From Lagopus muta (lineage: Eukaryota; Chordata; Aves; Galliformes; Phasianidae): 64,000 bases of DNA. Below are positions 1-13,034 of this stretch, piece after piece; position 1 is the first letter of the stretch, and each line of letters starts with the position of its first letter. The stretch lies in assembly GCF_023343835.1 (NCBI RefSeq), contig NC_064433.1:181243777-181307776 (forward strand). The letters are read 5' to 3'. A program made the translations under genes and the position numbers. Under the pieces are notes generated by a model, which worked only from the letters and a program-made list of their open reading frames with translations, made no database searches and had not been told where the DNA came from.

Positions 1-1967
1 TGGCAGTAAAACATGTTTAGAAGACTAATAGAAACTAAGAACGAGTAAAAGCAGTTAAAGGATGAAACAATCTAACAGAAGTTATGGCTTCACATGTGTA
101 ATTAAAAATATTAAGTATCTAGGAGAAGAAAACTGCCAAAGTATTCGCTCATTTATCTTCACTAAGTCAAATGAGCTGAAGCTGAGCATGCCTTTGCTCT
201 CTTTTGAAGACCCAAATCCTCATAGTCCCTGAGTGCTTCACAGTGATTAGCGCTCTGATTCTCACCATGATGCTCTATCCCATGAGATGGGAAAATGCGA
301 GGACTTTCATTCTTAACTGCTGGGGACCTGAAGCTGGTGCAATCTAACACCCAGGTGCTTCCCTGCTGTACTGAAATCCCCCACACCTGTCTGTATGTTC
401 TCATAAAGCGTCTGGAAAGAAGTAATGCCTCCAGCAGAGAGCAGCCTGAGCACAGAGCACTGATTGGGAGCCCACCCAGGGTCACCCAGGGAAGTGCTGA
501 AAGTAGGATATAATCTTCATGTCACTGCTTCCCAGTGCTGAGTTGCTTCATGCAGTGTGGCAGATGAGTACTTCCTACCACTTGAGATACTCATCTCTGA
601 ACTTGCTTACATTTATGGCATGTCTTCTTTCTCTCTAAAGCAGAGCAAAACTGCTTCTTCGAACACTGAGTCTCCTGGATTATGCCACTGTTCCTATGCA
701 ACATCTTAGCATTTATTCAGAATGTGGCATCCTCATCTTTATTATCATCCTCTTTTAACCAAGTAAATTCAGGTTTATTTTGTCCTTGCAAGCATCTTAA
801 TTTTAATTTGTTCTCAGGTTATGATGCTCACTGCTTCTCCAGGTCTATGCTTGCTGGGCAGCAACAATTCCCACTTCAAGGTGGGTTTGGTTCTCTTTTC
901 CACCCCACACAGTGGGGCACAAGGAATTGAGCTGCAGCTACTTCGTGGCTCTATTCCTACATAATTAAATGGCAGAAAGAACAGGCCCTATAATTCCATA
1001 AACTGTAATTCACCCACACAGTTTCCCACCTTTGGTTTATCGCTAATTGCAGTCCTCCATGCACAATTATAGGCCATGATATTTTATCAAGGCAGCACAA
1101 TTTTCCATGCGCAACGATCTACGTGCAACTGAGAACTGTAGTTCTGAGCACCTTTGTGGGGTGTTGCTCCATTAACAATATGGCATGCAACCTAACATTA
1201 TGGAGTGCAGAAAAATTGAATAGGAAATTATTTTAAATCGTTAACTCGGATGCCTGTGCTGGGACCCTGGAGTCTCTTTGTAGGAATTGCGGCCAGTAGA
1301 GAAAAAAAGAGCAGCTACATTAGGAGCCTCCCTCCACTGCTTTCAAAGCACACAGACTCCTGCCTAGGCACAAAGTTAAATGCCTGAAGTAAGGAGATTG
1401 AACATTGCTGTTTTCATTAGGTTTAGCAGAAATGACAAAAAGGCCAAATGATTACATGCTGATGCCCTAGCAACCTTTCGATGCAGTGTTTTTGTTGTAA
1501 TGGCAGAGAATTTTGTCCCGTAAGATTATTCTCACTGTTTGCCAAGAGAAAGGTTAGAAGAAGATGAGCGTTAATATCCTGTGATAATAAAATCTTTAGG
1601 GTTTTATGTTGGATTACTACTCAGGTAGAAAAAGATTGCACAGAAGGCCTCAAGCTAAATGTTTTAACTATTCATTTTGCCAGTGCAAATTTATCCCTTC
1701 ATGAAGAGAGTATCCCAAGATCCAACCACACACTAAATGTGTATTTCTTGCCCTCAAGATGTGGCCTTGAAGCAGCAGCTTTTCTGCCTTTTAAGACAGA
1801 GTGCATGTTTCTGCAGTATTCAATAACTACTTATTCCCTTTATAAGGCAGAGTGCTGAACTTCTGCTCTCAGTATCATTCTCTAAATTTTAAATGCTTCA
1901 GTTTCCTTCTTTTGCAATGGCTGTAGACAAAGGAGTGCACAAGTAACGTCTAAATTTTGAAGTTCAT
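1..1967. other. Intergenic sequence, no gene seen
   Basis: This is AT-rich single-copy-looking DNA. The short open frames have no recognisable protein, splice context or codon pattern. A block at about 960-1150 is rich in homeodomain-like TAAT/ATTA cores and looks more ordered than its flanks (see findings). I recognised no transposon here. Confidence 0.5.
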
Positions 1968-2370
1968 AAAATCATGGAATCGTTAAGTTTGGAAAGACCA
2001 ATAAAGCCATCCAGTCAAACCATCAGCCCATGCCTGTGACCACTCCAGACTGTTCTACTCTGTGTCATACCTACCTTTTTCTTGAAAACCTCCAGGGATG
2101 GTGACTCCACCACCTCCTCCCCGAGCACCTTGTTCCAATACCTCACCACTCTTTCAAATATGATTTTTTTCCAAATATCCAATTCCCCCCCCCCCCCCCC
2201 CCCCCCCTTTCTCTCTGCCCCCTCAGTACAACTTAATGTCATTATCTCTTGTCCTATCACTGTTACTTGGTTGGAGAGGTTGACCCCCACCTCACCACAA
2301 CCTCCTTTCAGGGACTTGTAGAGAGTGATAAGTTCCTCCTTGAGTACTCTTTTCTCCAGACTGAACTGAA
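1968..2370 (-). mobile_element. CR1 LINE 3' fragment with poly-C
   Basis: Read on the minus strand this matches the 3' part of an avian CR1 LINE. The plus strand begins with an AATCATGGAATCG-type terminus, followed by the 'catccagtcaaaccatc' and 'gactccaccacctcc' blocks, and ends in the 'ttctccagactgaac' block. The minus-strand frame across 2015-2383 is remnant CR1 C-terminal sequence (residues like [14 protein letters not shown]). The element is 5'-truncated, as is usual for CR1, and a 23-nt C run interrupts it. Confidence 0.85.
2185..2207. repeat. (C)23 mononucleotide tract
   Basis: Twenty-three consecutive C residues lie inside the CR1 fragment at the place where other copies have ordinary mixed sequence. 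The minus strand reads as G23. Such a tract slips during replication and sequencing, so its exact length here may be uncertain. Confidence 0.95.
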
Positions 2371-2599
2371 TATGAAACTGCATAGCTCTTCACCAAGGGT
2401 TTGGAATTTTTTTTTTGAAAGTTAGTTTATAATCATACCATATGGGAACTTGAGCTAATGCTGGATGTGTCTGTGAGATATTGAAAGCTGTTTGTCCATC
2501 CTGGAAGGGTACACTGGATTAAGCTCAGTGATTTCTTTTGGGAACAGAAATGGTTCAGATTAGCTCTACTGATGTGTAAATGATTTTCCTTTGTGAAGT

Positions 2600-2672
2600 A
2601 AGCGTCCCTGCTTGAGCAGGGGATTGGTCTAGATGACCTCCAGAGATCTTTCAACCACAGCCATTCTTTGAT
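2600..2672 (+). mobile_element. CR1 LINE 3'-terminal scrap
   Basis: The text 'ggattggtctagatgacctcc', then 'caaccacagccattctttgat', matches the last ~70 bases of a CR1 element on the plus strand. Only the extreme 3' end remains. Confidence 0.7.
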
Positions 2673-4507
2673 TTTGTGTAGTTCAGATGGTACTTGTGAT
2701 ACTCATTCATGGTGTTCTCTTAAAACGTGCACCCTTGTCTGCTGAATATAATAGGTTAGCTTCTCTGATGGAGATCAAATGCAGGCAGAAGTTTAATAAG
2801 GACGGTTACTCTTCTTCACTTAGTGATTTTGTTATTTCCGTTTTGTTTCAGTTTGGCTTGGTTATGTTCAATATAACTTCATTCCAATAGAATTGCCACT
2901 TAATGTTTTATTTAACTCATATTTGGATAATGCAAGCAAGTTCTGGCTGAGAAGAACCACACTGACATTCAGAATACAGGTGGCATCTGCATACAGCTCT
3001 TGAATGCTGAACAACAGAGTCATGTAGATATGCCATTTTTGTGTTGTAGGATGTGGTGACAAAACTCTCTGCAATATCCATAAATGTGAGCTTGAGATAC
3101 TTATTTGCAAACTGCAAAAGCGACACGTATTGGTTTGCAGCAAAAAACACAGAAGTCTCTCTCAAGAAATCCCAGCTTTAATAAACACATTTAGTTTTTA
3201 AAGTTAATTCTTTTGTGAAATGGAAGAGAAAAAATGACTGTTGATACAAATTTACATATGTAAAAGATATCTAAATTAGAAAATGCTTTCAATCTCAAAA
3301 AGTACTCAGGGAATTGTATCTAGCACTGTAAATCAGACAACGGAAAGGATGGAATGTAACTCTTCTGCAACAAATTGCCAAAAATGTGAACCATTCTTTG
3401 TCAACTGGAATCTTTAAATCATCTTTAAATCTATTTGAAGACATACTTAATTTAAGCATGAACTGCTAAGGGTGGTGTGAGAATCATGGAGTGAAAGACT
3501 GTGCCATGATTTATGCAGAAGATCGAACTAAATTTCCGTAGGATATGGCATTAACAATAATGATTTTGAAGTTGATGAAAAGTGAACAGCTCTAGTAGTT
3601 GACTTTAATGTTTTCTGTAGAAAATAAGGTCTTGGAAGGTTATATTATTGATGCACAAATCTTTGTAGGCAATTTTTTGCAAACATAAAAATGTGATGTA
3701 TAATACATTACAGCTCATTTCTTATTTAAACAAGCATCTTAATTTCTGGTCTGTAGTAAAAATAAATATTTCCATTCTCATCAAAACCAAAATTTGCTAT
3801 GCTGCATTTTAGGCAGCTTAATTATTTTTGAGAAGAGGAATAAAGCAAAGAAATTACAGTTAAATCTAGATCTCTATATGAAAAACAATGTTTTGAATCT
3901 ACTGACAGACTTTAAAAGATCTGAAAACATTGGAAAATTTTTTTGTTTGTTTCTTCTTAGGGCTACTATAAGGTTAGTAATGATCAGTATAATGGAATGA
4001 GTATGTTATTAGTGTACATACCAAACTGCTGTTTTATGATTCAGGACTTCACCATTCATTCAAATGTAAAACAGCAACATTTAGCCAGCATAGTCAATAT
4101 TGAAGAAAAGTATGGTTTTTTGACCTATTACCAAACTAACATTCATACATTCTGAAGTTGAAGTCGGAGTCAATTTATGGAGAGTTACATTGACTTTTCA
4201 TCTGAGAATCATCTCAATAATTCTAGGTTTTCTTGCCATGTACTTGCTTTTCTTGATAATTTTTCTCACTGCTAGATATTAATAGAACACAGCTATGTGT
4301 CCCCTAACAGAGAGCCAAGTGCGAAGTAACAACTGGGAGGCAAAAGGGCAAGCATGGCTGAGGAACACTGCCGGAAAGGAATGGAGGTGGACATCAAGAC
4401 AAGGGCATGTGGAGGCTTTATCCCTCCACAGAAATAAAAAAAATAAAAATAAGAGGGAAGAGAAAGAAATGCAGGTACTTTTCAAGTGAGCCTAAGAATT
4501 AACTAGA
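2673..4507. other. Intergenic sequence, no gene seen
   Basis: AT-rich sequence with only short random open frames. No repeat family was recognised apart from homopolymer-rich patches. Confidence 0.45.
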
Positions 4508-4640
4508 TCATCCCCATCCCTGGAGGTGTTTGTTCAAGATCACCTTGGATGGGGCCTTAGGCAGCCTGATCTCACAGGTGACAACTGGATGATATGTTTA
4601 GGTTTCTTTTTTTTAGAACCTGAGCCATTCTATGACTTTT
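4508..4640 (+). mobile_element. CR1 LINE 3' fragment
   Basis: A plus-strand CR1 3' end: 'catccctggaggtgtt', then a diverged 'ggatggggccttaggcagcctgat' block, ending near 'gagccattctatgact'. It is diverged and has a T-rich insertion before the terminus. Confidence 0.8.
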
Positions 4641-5773
4641 TTTTCCTTTTTAAAGAAAATTCCTGAAAACAATAAAAATAACTAAAAATCTTTAGTAATT
4701 GTTTGAAAGGGAAATTAGGCTCTGTTGCATGATTTAGACTAGTGATAGAAATCTAGACTTTATACTGTAGATAAACATTGGATTATTGACTCTTATGGAC
4801 CTGTAACACTCATGTGTCTTGTCCTTTGTAGTGAGTTAACCTCATTTTTGTTCACATGTCTATGGCTCTCTCATCACTCCCCCCCCTCAGCAGGATTATT
4901 TCTTACTTCAAGATAGGCACAGATTTGTAATAATTGCTCAGTTCCTCTAAACAATAATAATAACATGGCTTCTAATTGTTCTGAAGATCTTTATGGCCAA
5001 TGAGCAGAGTTTCCAAGTATGCTTTGGTACTGGGGACAGTGTTGTACAGTGCTGGCTTTTCCCCAGAGAGGTAAATTTTCACTTTTCAAATGTTATTTCC
5101 AACTTGGCACTTCTGATTTTCACTGTTTTTAAGGAAAATTCTGTTCCTACAAATGGATGAGAACACAAAATCTTAATTGTATCATTACCTACCAGATCTA
5201 CAAGGTCCACTGGAAGATACTGTCCTGCTCAGGCCTGAAGAAGTTAATTTCTTTGCATTTCATTAGCTCTTTTCCAAAATATTTTAATGAAATAATTCTA
5301 TCAGAAAAGCCAGGGGCTCAAAGTGGGCACTCTCAGCTCTCTGAGCTCCCAGACCATCATCAGTCATTGCCCTGTGTGAGGTGCGATATGGCCGTATGTC
5401 TGGGGAATAGAATGACTATTCTGCATAAATTGAATATGAGTTAAGCATCTTTGAAAGAAAAAAACATTTACAGTTAATATAAAATTACAATTTTCAGAGC
5501 TTTTAAAATGCTAAATGTTACCATTTGGGATCAAATTTTTTTCAGCTGCTCTATTTTGTCTTCGCTCATGAACTGATTTAGAGGTATTATGCATACAGCT
5601 GTACATTTTAATTTACTTGTATATTTAACAGCACACATACCATCATGGATGATAAAGGCTTCTGTCCCTAGTACTTTCTAAATATGGTTTCATATTGTGT
5701 TCATTAAATCCAAGCCAAGAAAAATAATCTTTCACTTATCTTCCATGACCAACACTTCAATTTATATAGAGTC
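4641..5773. other. Intergenic sequence, no gene seen
   Basis: AT-rich sequence. The open frame at 5157-5444 has no recognisable product or splice setting, and I treat it as chance. Confidence 0.4.
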
Positions 5774-5985
5774 TTAGAATCACCAAGGTTGGAAAAGATC
5801 TCCTAAGTCATCCAGTCCAATTGTGTGTCTACCACCAACATTTCCCACAAAATCATATTCCTCAGAATAACATTTAAATATTTCTTGAACGCCTCCTAGG
5901 ACAGTGACTCCACCACCTCCTGGACAGCCCATTCCAACACCTAACCTCTCTATTGGAGAAGCTTTTCTGAAACCCTGGCAGTTGC
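5774..5985 (-). mobile_element. CR1 LINE 3' fragment
   Basis: A minus-strand CR1 3' end. The plus strand starts 'ttagaatcaccaaggttgg', continues with 'catccagtccaat' and 'gtgactccaccacctcc', and fades out near 'gaaaccctggca'. It resembles the copy at 8413-8917 and is probably the same subfamily. Confidence 0.85.
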
Positions 5986-7357
5986 TTTTGTTTTCCTTTA
6001 CAGACAAAAACCTTTTTGAAGGGCTCCATTTCTTTTGCGCGTATTATGGCTGGCTCATTTCTACCCATGAGATGCATTTCAAACTGTCAGATGAAAAAGC
6101 ATGATGTAGTAGAAATAAATTCAAATGTAATGGTGGTTCTGTCAGCTTGTGAAACATCTTCATTTGGAATTGTTTATAAGAGAAGGAAATATTGTGTTTG
6201 AATTTTCTAAAATGCCACATGATTAACTGATACGAAGTGTAGTCTGCTCCTCTTCCAAGGCATCATACAACCATAGAAAGAAGGAGAGGTCTGCCAGAGA
6301 CATTCCTGCTTAATCATGGGTAAATCACAGCTCTTTGTTTTCTCCATTCTTGGTTATAGACTGGGATAATCTGGACTTCATGAACATTTACCATGCTTAG
6401 AAATATTTCCTTCTAATCCTTTCTTAAAAGTGGATATAGAATAAAGATCAAATAAAGCCAGATAATTACCTTACATTATATTTTCATGTACTGCCAAACT
6501 TTTCAAAAACAAGCAAAAAAGAAACCATAAGCTTTTCCAAGATCTATTATTCCTTTTTAGAAATATCTCCGGTGTTGAATGTAAGAAAATTACTATAACT
6601 TTACCACAAAACATCAAAATCAAGTTTGGGTTAATTTTGTATCTGAAATGCTTTATAATGATCTATAAGTCTCACCTAATTTTTCAAGAAGCTTTACTTG
6701 TGTAAAATAATATAAATAACTGACAAATTGAGAAGATCAAACTTCTGGATCCTTTTTTTTTTCTTTTTTCTTTCCCCAGTAAAATGTTTCAACAGCACAA
6801 AAAGTGTTCATCCTTCTAGCAGAACAATAAACATTTCAGGCCAGAAGCAGATCTGCAAAAACTGAAATAGAAATTATTCAAAAGTACTGAATGCTTCATC
6901 AAGTTAGAAAAATGAGCAGAGAGAAAGAAAAATGTACTAAATCAGACTTCTATGAAATATTGTCATCAGAAAAGTAAATTGTTGCATAAAATCAATGGAA
7001 AGAAATGCATTCTTATCACTAGTGTTTGAGCTGATTTTCTTATATAGAGGCATCATCCCCAGGTCTGCAAGCTAAAAAAAAATGGAGCTGAGTTTCTGCA
7101 TTGGCCAAGTCATGAAGCTGTCTTCCCTCTTCCATAAAGACCATGCACAGTTGTGACCAGTGTAGTCCTTTCTGCCAGAGATGGACCAGATGATAAGGAA
7201 GCATTAAGGTATATCACCCTAAAGGACAAATAAATATATTTGGAAGTGGGATTTCTCTTCTAAGAAGTAATTTCCATGCAAAGGAGGATGTACAGATACA
7301 CAGCAATACCTTTATGTGTCCCAAGTTCTGATGGTGACACCTTTCCAAACCCATAAC
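5986..7357. other. Intergenic sequence, no gene seen
   Basis: AT-rich sequence with T- and A-rich runs, for example around 6753-6775. I found no recognisable gene or repeat family. Confidence 0.4.
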
Positions 7358-7474
7358 ATGAGGGGGCTTTGGGAAACCTGGTCTGGTGGAAGGTGTTCTG
7401 GTCCATGGCAGGGGGGTTGGAATCAAATGGTCTTAAAGTCTTTTCCAACCCAAACCATTTCATTACTCCATAAT
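7358..7474 (+). mobile_element. CR1 LINE 3' fragment
   Basis: Plus-strand CR1 3' end: 'ggaaacctggtctggtgg', 'ccatggcaggggggttgg', 'ttttccaacccaaaccatt'. Only the last ~115 bases of the element are present. Confidence 0.85.
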
Positions 7475-8412
7475 GGCTGTCAAGACAGGAAACAGTTGCT
7501 GTCAGGTTGGGATCTTTTCATCCAAGCTGAGCTACCTGTTCTGTGCAAGTTGTCTAGCCGCTATTTGGAGTAAGTCTTAGAGATACGTACTGCCAAAGGT
7601 ACATCAAACTCCTTGTCCACAGTCTACAAAAAAACAGCCTAGTAGCTTATGGGGGATACATGACATATACAAATATTTCATTACAAAATCATTTATATTC
7701 TATTACAATAATTTATATTGATTTTTTGTCCACCTGGGTATTATTCTAGAACAAAAAGGATTATAATGGATTTATTTCCTCCTGACATAAAAAGTTTGCC
7801 AGAAAATCAATAAGCAGGCATTGTTTCAGGTATTTTCTCGCAGCACCTACTAGCCTTTATGTGGGGCAGATGCTGGGCAGCTCCCCTGCAGCCTTCTGCT
7901 GCCAAAACCTTGCTACAGACCACCAATACAAAATGCAGAAATATCTGAACAGAGCAGGCAGATAACTCATGCAAAGACCAACAATGAACTCACCATTTTA
8001 ATCAACATAATGGAGAAGTCCACATAGCATTATATCAACAAATATTTTTATGAATGTTATTACTGCTATGATCATTACGACAGCTGTGATAATTAATATG
8101 ACTATTAAGACTACTTACAGTAAATGTATTGATTACAGTTTTTAAGAGTTTGAATTCCAGATAGAATCAGTCCCTACAGCCCAGAAATCACTGAATCTAG
8201 AAATTGAATTCTAGAATGAATTCTAGAAATGAATAGAAGATAGAGTTTCATTTAAATTAATGCTGGATGGTTTCCCTTTCACCACTAGGGGCTTTGGTGA
8301 TACTGTTCAACTGCACCAGGCCCCGCATGAGTGAGGAACAAGTTTCTCTTTATTAGCTGATCCAACCCTAGCTGAGTCTTTTGGCATTTTGAATGTTGGT
8401 GTCTTACTGGAA
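7475..8412. other. Intergenic sequence with a small tandem repeat
   Basis: AT-rich sequence with no gene seen. It includes the 13-bp tandem repeat annotated at 8192-8237. Confidence 0.4.
8192..8237. repeat. ~13-bp tandem repeat (TGAATTCTAGAAA)n
   Basis: Three and a fraction copies of a unit close to TGAATTCTAGAAA stand in tandem, each copy carrying a CTAGAA core and two of them an EcoRI-like GAATTC. The copies differ by one or two bases. Confidence 0.85.
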
Positions 8413-8917
8413 ATCATAGAATCATAGAATCATAGAATCACCAAGGTTGGAAAAGACCTAAAAGATCATCCAGTCCAACTGTTCGCCTATTACCAATAGC
8501 TCCCACTAAACCATGTCTCTCAACACAAAATCCAAACGTTACTTGAACACCCCCAGGCTCGGTGACTCCACCACCTCCCTGGGCAGTCCATTCCAGTGCC
8601 TGACCACCCTTTCTGAAAAGTAATACTTCCTAATGTCCAGCCTGAATCTCCCCTGCCGTAGCTTGAAACCATTCCCTCTGGTCCTATCACTAATGACACA
8701 AGAGAAGAGGCCGACCCCCAGCTCACTACAACCTCCCTTCAGGAAGTTATAGAGAGCAATGAGGTCCCCCCTGAGCCTCCTCTTCTCCAGGCTGAACATT
8801 CCCAGCTCCTTCAGCCTCTCCTCATATGGCCTGTGTTCCAGACCCCTCACCAGCTTTGTTGCCCTCCTTTGAACACGTTCCAGGGCCTCAATATCTTTCT
8901 TGCAGTGAGGGGCTTCT
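8413..8917 (-). mobile_element. CR1 LINE 3' region (well preserved)
   Basis: About 500 bp of CR1 3' sequence in minus orientation. The plus strand starts with three ATAGAATC terminal repeats, then 'ccaaggttggaaaagacc', and runs to 'cagggcctcaatatctttc'. The minus-strand frame 8539-8850 keeps typical CR1 C-terminal text ([20 protein letters not shown], then [17 protein letters not shown]) without a stop, so this is among the youngest copies here. It is 5'-truncated. Confidence 0.95.
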
Positions 8918-11900
8918 GAAATCTTTCAGAAGAACCCAAAAAATACATTACAAATAAGGAAATAGCTCCTCTCTGTTTTTCCTGTGACCCTAGTAGGGAA
9001 GTAGGAATGATGAATTCTCTCAAGGCTCATTGCAGATTAGTGATTTTGGAACATCCAGAGCCCTAGACCTGTGGTGGATTTGTATATATCTAGAAAGGTC
9101 AAAATGAAGCAAAGAGCAAAGAGCAACATGCTGGCTTATTCTCTGCTCCCTCTGCTTCAGATAATATTAATACTGTGAATTGCTTCACAGCAATCTGGGT
9201 ATGGAATAAAGTGGAATGCGAACCTCTGAATCAGCTTTAGGACTTGACTGTCTCAGCTGGATTAATTCTGAAGCTTTCATTTCAATAGGACATATATGGC
9301 CCTAAAATGGTCAGTCTCATTCTTCATGACCAGATTTATACTATCCCTCAGCGCTAAGCAGATGAAGAGATGCTGATGAATTGATTAGCAAACGAATTAA
9401 TTTTGAATGACTTCGACTTCATTGTTTTGTTTCAAGAAAGTTTTTTGTTTTGAGTCTGAAAACAGATAGAATTTAATTACAAACCAGAGTAGATCTCCTG
9501 AATTGTACTGTGATAATTTTAAATAATTGTTCTCATCTAGATGATTTAAAGCAGATTGCCTGTCTGAAGGATTTAAATGCGTGTATGCAGACTACACTGC
9601 ATTACACTAGGAAAGTGCTTGTGTGTAAGAACTTCCTTGGGTCCTAAATTATTGTAAAGGGGCAATTCTATATATATTTTTCAATTTTTTTAATTATTAT
9701 TGTAATTAAGAATACATATTTTTTCTGTATGTACATGACATATCTATGTTTTTCATGGATTTCTTCTCTTTCTGATTTAGGGAAAATAGATTGGAAATTG
9801 ACTGAATGCGTTTCTTATTTTAATTGGCATTGTTTACAAGTATGCATTATTTGGAAACTTTCCGTGAGCATTGATTACTACACTGGAAAAGAAGCAGCTC
9901 TCAATGCCCTTCCACCCTACTATTTGTGCAAACTTCAGAGGGAGCATGGAGGTGTATTCACATAAAAATAGTTGAGTATGGGCACAGAAATGATGTTGAC
10001 ACTTAGAGAAACTCCAGATAACATCAATAAGGACTGAAAAATATAAAAGTCAAAAGGCTATTAAATAGGCATGAAGTGTAAGTTATCTCAAGACATGAAA
10101 TCCAGATCTACATAGAATTAATAATGGCCTTAGAAAGTTAGCCATGTTCACAATATGGCATGAATGTGTTGCCCTTGCATGTTTTCATTCATATTCATTA
10201 AAAGTACATTTTAATTGCATATTTGGTTATCCTCACTCATCTTACTAATGACTTTGGTGATGTATTTAGGATGTAAATGCTCTTTGCAGTCACTTTCACA
10301 CTATTTTACACTAGTGGAGTGGTGTGAAGGGCTCTTCATTTGAGAACTGCATGTTTGTTAATATCTTGTTATGAATTAATCAAAAAGGATATTATCACGG
10401 GGGTGATGTTAAGGTTTCTGAAAGGCCAGCAGGAAGGTACCTATGTATGATTGGGGACTGCTGCCTCTGAGAGGCTTTTCCATCAAAGGCTCTTATGTTA
10501 CAGGGAAGATTTTAATATTGCATAGACAAAATGGTAAGCTGTGAAATGGAAGGAAATGGGAAAGAGAAAGCATTCAAACAGACCAAATGCATTTGTCTGA
10601 GCAACAAAGACAACCTGGAGACTTGATGCAGGCAGAATGCTTCTCCTCATTTTGCTCTTTTATTGCTATTGAAATTTAGCAAATCTAAATTCTCCATGTC
10701 TTCATTTATCCATAACTCATGTCTGTCTCCCTAAATTGCTTTAGAGATTCATTAATTGATGTTCACGTAGTGATTAAAGTCTTTCATTGAAGTAATTTGT
10801 GTGTACTGTCATGAAATAAAAAAGTACATATTGGACAATGTACAAACTGAGGAAGTTTGGTGATACTGCATTTTGCCAGATATCTCAATAAAGGGGGTGT
10901 GACAGAGGGCAGTTCTGTTATTTGGATTCTGTAAGAATGGAGCTGTGAAGTACAAACACAAGGGTACAAAATCAAGCAAGTAATTGTATGCAATAGAAGT
11001 TAAGTGTAATAGAATGCTGTTTTCCCCAGATGAGTCATTTAACACAGATGGTTTAATAATTTGGATTTAACAGTATAAAACCACTCACAACAAAACTGAG
11101 TTTGTGTTGCCCAAGAAGTACTAAGTTTGACCAGGCTGCTCTTATGATGCCTTAGTGGCAATTAAGAATAAAGGCTTTAATGTGACAGCTTGAACGTGTG
11201 TATGTAAACTGATCCAGCAGTAAGGCAGTGTCATGAAATGCTGGAACAGAATCATAAAACACTGAACAAGGAGTGCATAATAACTGCTTGATACTGTGAT
11301 GAGATGAGATAGCTTCACAAATAGACTGTGACGATGAGCTGTTACTAAAGGATGATTAATCAGGAAGCTACATCCTCTTGTTTAAATACCACATAACATG
11401 TACTCATTTAATTGGAATTATATAGGTTCACAGTCTACTGTATATCTGAAGGAAATTCTGATTGCCTGATGAAAAATGAGTCAATATGTGTGGTAACTAG
11501 TACAATACCACGAAACACCAACATTTCTAGCATTCATCACAACTTCAGAACTGAGGCTTCTGCTTAAATGATACAATGAAGTAGCTAACAGTATTTAAAA
11601 TTATTAAGGAATTTTACTCAGATAACTTTAGGTTCCTTTTTTTCTTTGGAAAAAAGCCCACACAACAGTTATCTTCTCCAGCTTGTGTTCTTGGCATGAC
11701 TGAGAGTGTTATCTGTGTTGTACCAAGGGGGAATTTAAGCCACAGAGAAACAAATTGATTTAACATCACACAGCAGTTAATGGCAGATTCAGGAATATCT
11801 CTCAAGTCAGGTCCTGATGGGTTCGGAGCCAGTGTTCAGCCCAGTAGCTGTTTTTCATCTGGTATTGAACTTCTGTTGTGAAGCCCAAATAAATGGGCTC

Positions 11901-13034
11901 TGAGGCACTGGAAATGAGGACAGGAATTGCTTCTGTAACTCTCCTGAATGAAGATCTTGTAATCCTTCTGTGGCTGTGGTGGTAAATGAAATCCTCTGCA
12001 TCCCATGAAATAGAAGGATAAATGTGATAGCATGAGATCTACAGGCAGATCCCTTTGCACTGAGCCAATTACTGTACTTATACCTAAATCTTAATGTTGT
12101 AGAGAAGACCTTTTTTTTGGATTCAGCCTGTCAGTATCCTGTCATGGTTTGTCATTCCCAAGATGAGTGCATTACTTGCAGTCACAAGGCAAGAAGGTGT
12201 TGTTGTTCAGATGAATCATATAAAACCCAACACCACCACCAACATAGCTTGGGGAGCTGCCATACACCTGTTCAGCTCACCCTTTTCCTCATGAAGAACT
12301 GCTACAAGAGAATTTCCAGGTAGAAGTTTCAATTCAAAATTGAAATCTAGAAAATTCAATTCAAAATTTGATTTAAGGTAAAGTTTTCAAAAGCAGAAAG
12401 TTTCAAAAGGCACAGTTTCAGAAGCCAAGCAGCAAGACAAATTGAGTAAGCAGCCTGTTATTGGTAGCTGAATTGACTAGCTTACAGCTAATGCCTGCAG
12501 TCCTTCATTACTGTCACTGAGGAGATATCTGATCTGTAGATGTTCCTTAGAAAAGCACATGCCTTCATGCACTTGTCTGTACACTGCAGCTTATCCCACC
12601 TTCAATTTGAGTTATGCTCAACAGTGCACACAGCACGTTTGAAATTGCGTCTTGAATCCATGAGTCAGTTCATCATTTCCGAAAATCTGACCAAGGTCTG
12701 CTTATCTGTAAGGGAGTCAGGATGCTAAGGGGAATTCCTGATGTGTGCCATCCAACACCATGAATTTCATATTGATTTTTATCACAAGGGGCAAACTTTT
12801 CATTGACACAGAGCCTAGCAATGCATGAAATCTAAAATTGAAATGAGAAATGTAAATGAGGAGCGACAGGAGAAAACGGAACTTAGCTAGAGTGGCTATA
12901 GGATCAGATTTAAAATAGAGAGAAAACAAATCTGAAATATGACAACGGAACAGCTTGATAAAATGCATCTATACTGCAGCTGAGTTATGGGATCATATCA
13001 ACTCATCTAGATTTAATCAAGCTAACATAAGAGA
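8918..13034. other. Intergenic sequence, no gene seen
   Basis: About 4 kb of AT-rich DNA with only short chance frames. A 14-bp direct repeat (TTCAATTCAAAATT) occurs at 12328-12341 and 12355-12368. I recognised no transposon family. Confidence 0.45.

Noticed and set aside
8413..8445. Short tandem ATAGAATC units as an independent repeat or CRISPR-like array
   Set aside because: These are the normal terminal repeats of CR1 LINEs and appear at the ends of other copies in the window.
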